Assembly (NCBI GenBank): GCA_009780285.1
Contig: WRAL01000004.1
Span: 1-16,555 of the forward strand
Direction: 5' to 3'
Source: Treponema sp.
Lineage (GTDB): Bacteria > Spirochaetota > Spirochaetia > Treponematales > Breznakiellaceae
Length of the DNA: 16,555 bases
Part shown: positions 13,548-16,555 of the stretch, one piece after another
Layout: each line of letters starts with the position of its first letter
Numbering within the stretch: the first letter of the stretch is position 1
Notes under the pieces: generated by a model
The model's input: only the letters and a program-made list of their open reading frames with translations
Database searches by the model: none
What the model was told of the DNA's origin: nothing
Program-made: the position numbers and the translations under genes

Positions 13548-13564
13548 TCGCGGGGCCTGTGGAG

Positions 13565-15718
13565 TCAGGCGCTTCTCTTTAGATCGCTGATCATCATTTG
13601 AGGGGTGGCCTGGCCTTTGTACCAGTCGCGCGAGATGCTGAAAAGCGCGTCCACGCGATCGCCTTTGCCAAATTCCCTGTGGACGACTTTGGAAGCCGCG
13701 TCCCAGAACAGCGCCGGCCATTTGTGCTTGCCGTCCGCCAAAACCATCTTGAGGTGCTTGGCCTCGGTTTTGCCGATAAAATTTATTTCCTCTATCAAAA
13801 GGTTTTTTGAAAGAAAAATCAGCGGGGCGTTTTCGCTGCCGTAAGGGGCGAACTGATCGATCAATTTGAACAGGCGCTCGGGAACCAAATAGTCCAGCGG
13901 CAGTTCCGCGTCTATGCTTATGCTTTGCTCGGTGTCCTCTGGAAATTCAATCCCGCGCGCCACCATTTTCAGGCGCTGCGCCAGGGCGTCCCAATTCTCG
14001 CGCGCAAGGCTGAAGCCGCCGGCAAAATCATGCCCGCCGGCATCGATAAAAAGATCCGCGCACTGCTCAAGCATGCCGCCGATCACATAGCCTCGCGCCG
14101 AGCGAATAGAGCCTGAGCATGTGTCGCCTACGCAACTGGCCGCGATGGCCGGCGCGTTAAAACGCCGCGAAAGACGCTGCGCGACAAGGCCGGCGACGCC
14201 TCGGCTTATTTCATCGCCGCAGACAAAAACAAGTTTTTCATCGTGCGCCTCGAAAGATTCCCGCGCGGCGTTTTCGATTTTTTCGAGAACTTCTTCCTCA
14301 TGCAGTTTTCTTTTTGCGTTCAAGTCCATAAGTTCCTGCGCAAGCCTTTCCCGTTTGACAGGATCCTCTTCAAAAAATAAATTCGCCGCTTTTTCCGGGC
14401 TGCCCATTCTGCGCGCGGCGTTAATGGTTGGGCAAAGCCGCCAGGAAATTTCCTTTACGTCAAAATGGCTGCCGGCAAGCTTTAGCTTTTCAAGCAGCTC
14501 TCGGATTCCGGGCCGCGCCCCCCCCCCTCTTGAAGAGGACTCGCCATCCGGCGCCATTGATTTAAGCCCTGCCTTTACGATAATTCTATTTTCGTCGCGC
14601 AAGGGCATTATGTCGGCGATTGTTCCCAGTGCGGCAAACTGTAGGTCATTATTTTCATCAGCGCTAAGAATTTTTTCCCTCTTCCAAATAAAGGAACGGA
14701 AAAGATTGACAAAAACATCAAGCTCGCTCATCTGCTCGTCGGAATACTTCGCTATGGTCGAAAGCTCCTTTACGCGCAGAAGGCTTTTGCCGGCAATTTG
14801 CGGAATTTCCTTGCCAATTTCAGGAGCCACGTCCAGCATCTCTATTTCAACGCCGGCGCCAAAGAGCTTGGCGAGGGCGCGCTTTTGCTGCGGCGCGTCC
14901 CAGGCAAAAATCTGCTGCCCTTCAAGAAATTCCGGCAGCCTCGTTTCGCCAATCGAGACCATCCCGGGGACAATCGTTTCGGTTATCGTGGCCGTTACGG
15001 AAAGGTTCCGCATTCGCGTCGCTTCCACGATCCATGCGTCGTTCACCGGTCGCGTGTTAATAAGGCAGACCGGCTGGGCGTAGAGATCGCTTTTCTGCGC
15101 GAAGCGCAGCGCGCAGGCCAGCTTGTACGCCACGGCGCAGCCGGAAAGTCCCTTAAAAGGATAGGTCGTGTCCCTAAGCTTTGGATTGAGAATGACCAGC
15201 GCCGGGGGAAGCTCCTCCTGCGGCTCATGATGATCGGTGACAATGACGTCGACGGAAAGCTCCGCGGCGCGCCTTACCTCGGCTATGCGCGATATGCCGC
15301 AATCGACGGTGATAATAAGAGTGCCGTAATTCTCGGCGAAGCTTTCCACGGCCTCCATCGAAAGCCCGTAGGGATCGTCGCCGCCCGGAATGCGCCAGGA
15401 CACGTCCAGGCCCATCTCGCCGAGGTACTGCGAGAGCAGCGCCGTGCCGGTGATGCCGTCGACGTCGCTGTCGCCAAAAACAAGGACCTTTTCGCCCTCG
15501 TCCTTAGCGGCAAGAATGCGCTCGACCGCGTCCTCCATGCCGGGAAAATCAAAAGGGTTTCTCATGTGCCGCAGATCGTCCTCAAAAAGGAACTTTGCCG
15601 CCTCTCCGGTGACGATCCCGCGACGAAGCATAACCGAGGCGGTCAGCATGTCGCAGCCGTATTTCGCGCAAATTTCCTTGGCCCGCTCTCTGTCGATCGC
15701 CTTTTTTTCCCATCTCAT
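13565..15718 (-). CDS. recJ: Single-stranded-DNA-specific exonuclease RecJ, long form
   Basis: 717 residues from ATG 15718, against 577 in E. coli. Motifs of the DHH phosphoesterase core are present: GDSDVDG (Asp83, Asp85, Asp87), VDCGIS (Asp139), TDHHEPQ (Asp162-His-His), then LGTIAD (364-369); the DHHA1 glycine motif GGHDFAGG is at 561-568. RecJ digests single-stranded DNA 5' to 3' in recombination and mismatch or base-excision repair, in the cytoplasm. An insert of roughly 140 residues (~210-350) separates the third and fourth motifs. A run of ten G on the coding strand (14527-14518) encodes Gly398-400. There is no ribosome-binding site before ATG; the likely -10 box is 8 nt upstream, so the mRNA may be leaderless. 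Confidence 0.95.
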   Translation of the reverse strand: MRWEKKAIDRERAKEICAKYGCDMLTASVMLRRGIVTGEAAKFLFEDDLRHMRNPFDFPGMEDAVERILAAKDEGEKVLVFGDSDVDGITGTALLSQYLGEMGLDVSWRIPGGDDPYGLSMEAVESFAENYGTLIITVDCGISRIAEVRRAAELSVDVIVTDHHEPQEELPPALVILNPKLRDTTYPFKGLSGCAVAYKLACALRFAQKSDLYAQPVCLINTRPVNDAWIVEATRMRNLSVTATITETIVPGMVSIGETRLPEFLEGQQIFAWDAPQQKRALAKLFGAGVEIEMLDVAPEIGKEIPQIAGKSLLRVKELSTIAKYSDEQMSELDVFVNLFRSFIWKREKILSADENNDLQFAALGTIADIMPLRDENRIIVKAGLKSMAPDGESSSRGGGARPGIRELLEKLKLAGSHFDVKEISWRLCPTINAARRMGSPEKAANLFFEEDPVKRERLAQELMDLNAKRKLHEEEVLEKIENAARESFEAHDEKLVFVCGDEISRGVAGLVAQRLSRRFNAPAIAASCVGDTCSGSIRSARGYVIGGMLEQCADLFIDAGGHDFAGGFSLARENWDALAQRLKMVARGIEFPEDTEQSISIDAELPLDYLVPERLFKLIDQFAPYGSENAPLIFLSKNLLIEEINFIGKTEAKHLKMVLADGKHKWPALFWDAASKVVHREFGKGDRVDALFSISRDWYKGQATPQMMISDLKRSA
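14518..14527 (-). repeat. Homopolymer G10 (coding strand) inside recJ
   Basis: Ten consecutive C on the + strand, i.e. ten G in the recJ message. The frame is open at this length; a change of one base would truncate the protein near residue 400, removing the DHHA1 part. Confidence 0.9.
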
Positions 15719-15726
15719 GCGCTTCG

Positions 15727-15755
15727 ATAGTACAGAGTTTTCCCGCCATGCGCAA
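15727..15755 (-). promoter_or_regulatory. Candidate recJ promoter
   Basis: On the minus strand TTGCGC (15755-15750), 17-nt spacer, TACTAT (15732-15727), 8 nt before ATG 15718. The -35 box is poor; spacing and position are good. Confidence 0.35.
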
Positions 15756-15781
15756 GCCGGCGGCGGCGCGGCGCTTTTTTC

Positions 15782-15823
15782 TTGAAATCAGGGCGAGCCG
15801 CGCGTATCTTATAGCGAAGATAC
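15782..15823 (+). promoter_or_regulatory. Candidate cheR promoter with overlapping dyad
   Basis: TTGAAA (15782-15787), a 17-nt spacer, TATCTT (15805-15810). The -10 box lies in a perfect dyad GTATCTT (15804-15810) / AAGATAC (15817-15823), a position where a repressor could block transcription. Confidence 0.45.
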
Positions 15824-15840
15824 CTATGTAAAAAATGTTT

Positions 15841-15869
15841 CGTTTCGCCTGAGCGCGGCCTGCGAAACG
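15841..15869 (+). promoter_or_regulatory. Hairpin in the cheR leader
   Basis: CGTTTCGC (15841-15848) and GCGAAACG (15862-15869) form a perfect 8-bp stem with a 13-nt loop, ending two nt before the AAAGGAGG ribosome-binding sequence (15872-15879). It may modulate translation or be an operator. Confidence 0.4.
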
Positions 15870-15884
15870 CCAAAGGAGGCGGAA

Positions 15885-16555
15885 ATGGAAAGAATTGACT
15901 TTGCGCGCGTCGAGCCGCAGGCCGGAATCCCGGAATGCGTCGCGTCGGATCCGGCGCTGCTTTTTCTTCACGGTAAAATCGAGCAAATGCTGGGCATAAA
16001 AGCCGCCGGCGATTCACTTGCCCGACTGAACAGCCACATCGAAAGAAGCTGCGGCTTTTCCTTCGCCGAAAATCCCTCGGCTTACGAGGACGTGTTCGCG
16101 TCCCGCGTGCGCAACTACGAAAAGCCAAAGCCGGTGATTGTCAACGAAACGCATTTTTTTAGGGAGAGCGCCCACTTCGACATTCTTTCGCGCAACCTGC
16201 TTCCTCGCATCGCTACGCTGAGTCGCCCCTTGCGTGTTTGCTCGGCGGCGACCTCGATAGGCTGCGAGGCCTACAGCATAGCGATGATGCTTGAACACCT
16301 GAAAGCCGGCGGGCTTGATTTCGAGTTCGAGGTGGACGCTTTCGATTCCTGCGCGCAGTCGATAAAAAAGGCGAAGGCCGGGCGCTACGGCGCCGATTCC
16401 GTTCGGCCGGAAGCAAGCGCCTGGAAGCATGTGATGGACATGTACCTTGCGCCAAACGGCCACGAGCATGTCGTTTCGCGCGCGATTCGCGAAAGGGTGC
16501 GCTTTTTTCCCCACGATATTTTGAGCGAGGCGACTCGCAACGCGCCCCTGGGCGA
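15885..16555 (+). CDS. cheR: CheR chemoreceptor methyltransferase (partial, cut by window end)
   Basis: 223 complete codons from ATG 15885 (AAAGGAGG five nt upstream) with no stop before the window ends. The N-terminal helical part leads to VNETHFFRESAHFDIL (86-100), matching the CheR T-x-FFRE-x-HF motif. The S-adenosylmethionine-binding segment is LRVCSAATSIGCEAYSIAM (116-134), equivalent to SAA-x-S-x-G-x-E-x-YSIAM, and FEVDAFDSCAQSIKKAKAGRYG (148-169) matches the acidic strand and following helix. CheR methylates glutamates of chemoreceptors for adaptation, so the receptors at 3238 and 5758 are likely substrates, although they lack tethering pentapeptides. It is divergent from recJ with 166 nt between start codons. 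Confidence 0.9.
   Translation, partial: MERIDFARVEPQAGIPECVASDPALLFLHGKIEQMLGIKAAGDSLARLNSHIERSCGFSFAENPSAYEDVFASRVRNYEKPKPVIVNETHFFRESAHFDILSRNLLPRIATLSRPLRVCSAATSIGCEAYSIAMMLEHLKAGGLDFEFEVDAFDSCAQSIKKAKAGRYGADSVRPEASAWKHVMDMYLAPNGHEHVVSRAIRERVRFFPHDILSEATRNAPLG

Noticed and set aside
13555..13570. GCCTG/CAGGC hairpin between radC and recJ stops
   Set aside because: Only a 5-bp stem, overlapping the recJ stop and without T-tract; too weak to call a terminator.
14121..15730. Long + strand frames opposite recJ
   Set aside because: Shadows of recJ; no ribosome-binding sites or recognisable domains.
15745..15780. GC-rich run followed by T6 between recJ and cheR
   Set aside because: Looks like a terminator on the + strand, but no + strand gene ends there and the stem is only about 4 bp without bulges.

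Overview
The window comes from a Gram-negative, chemotactic bacterium of moderate GC content. My best guess is a Treponema-like spirochaete (confidence about 0.5). The reasons are abundant lipoproteins with loose lipoboxes, a small Phe-ending outer-membrane barrel protein, two chemoreceptors lacking a C-terminal adaptation pentapeptide, and an unusually long RecJ with a large internal insert. No rRNA, tRNA or CRISPR array was seen.

Layout. 1-2228: a two-module surface lipoprotein gene (338-2122) with a near-consensus sigma-70 promoter, bracketed by two copies of a ~110-bp MITE-like element (43-151 and 2119-2228). 2246-2905: outer-membrane barrel protein. 3238-5346 and 5758-7530: two chemoreceptors with nearly the same signalling half but different sensors (dCache-like, and a CZB-like zinc-site domain placed outside the membrane). 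Both have a strong promoter and a ~260-nt leader that the two genes partly share. 7620-9570, minus strand: an AT-richer pair, an ABC-like AAA ATPase and a TOPRIM-like nuclease, of the RloA/RloB-AbiL-PARIS kind of anti-phage system. 9660-12675: a tandem array of relatives of the first lipoprotein, every one broken: a 3' remnant, a frameshifted gene, a gene with a nonsense codon, and a 20-codon 5' stub. 12747-13547: radC. 13565-15718, minus strand: recJ, convergent with radC and carrying a G10 tract. 15885-end: cheR, divergent from recJ and cut by the window edge.

How it fits together. The chemoreceptors and CheR (receptor methyltransferase) belong to one chemotaxis pathway. RadC and RecJ are DNA-repair housekeeping genes. 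The rest is accessory: an envelope lipoprotein family that has duplicated and decayed, a probable defence pair that appears to have landed in that array, and small mobile repeats.

Most notable items: the decayed lipoprotein array next to the defence pair; the MITE pair, whose terminal stem differs between copies by a compensating base-pair change; the shared leader upstream of both chemoreceptors; the extracytoplasmic CZB-like sensor; and the G10 tract and extra domain in recJ.
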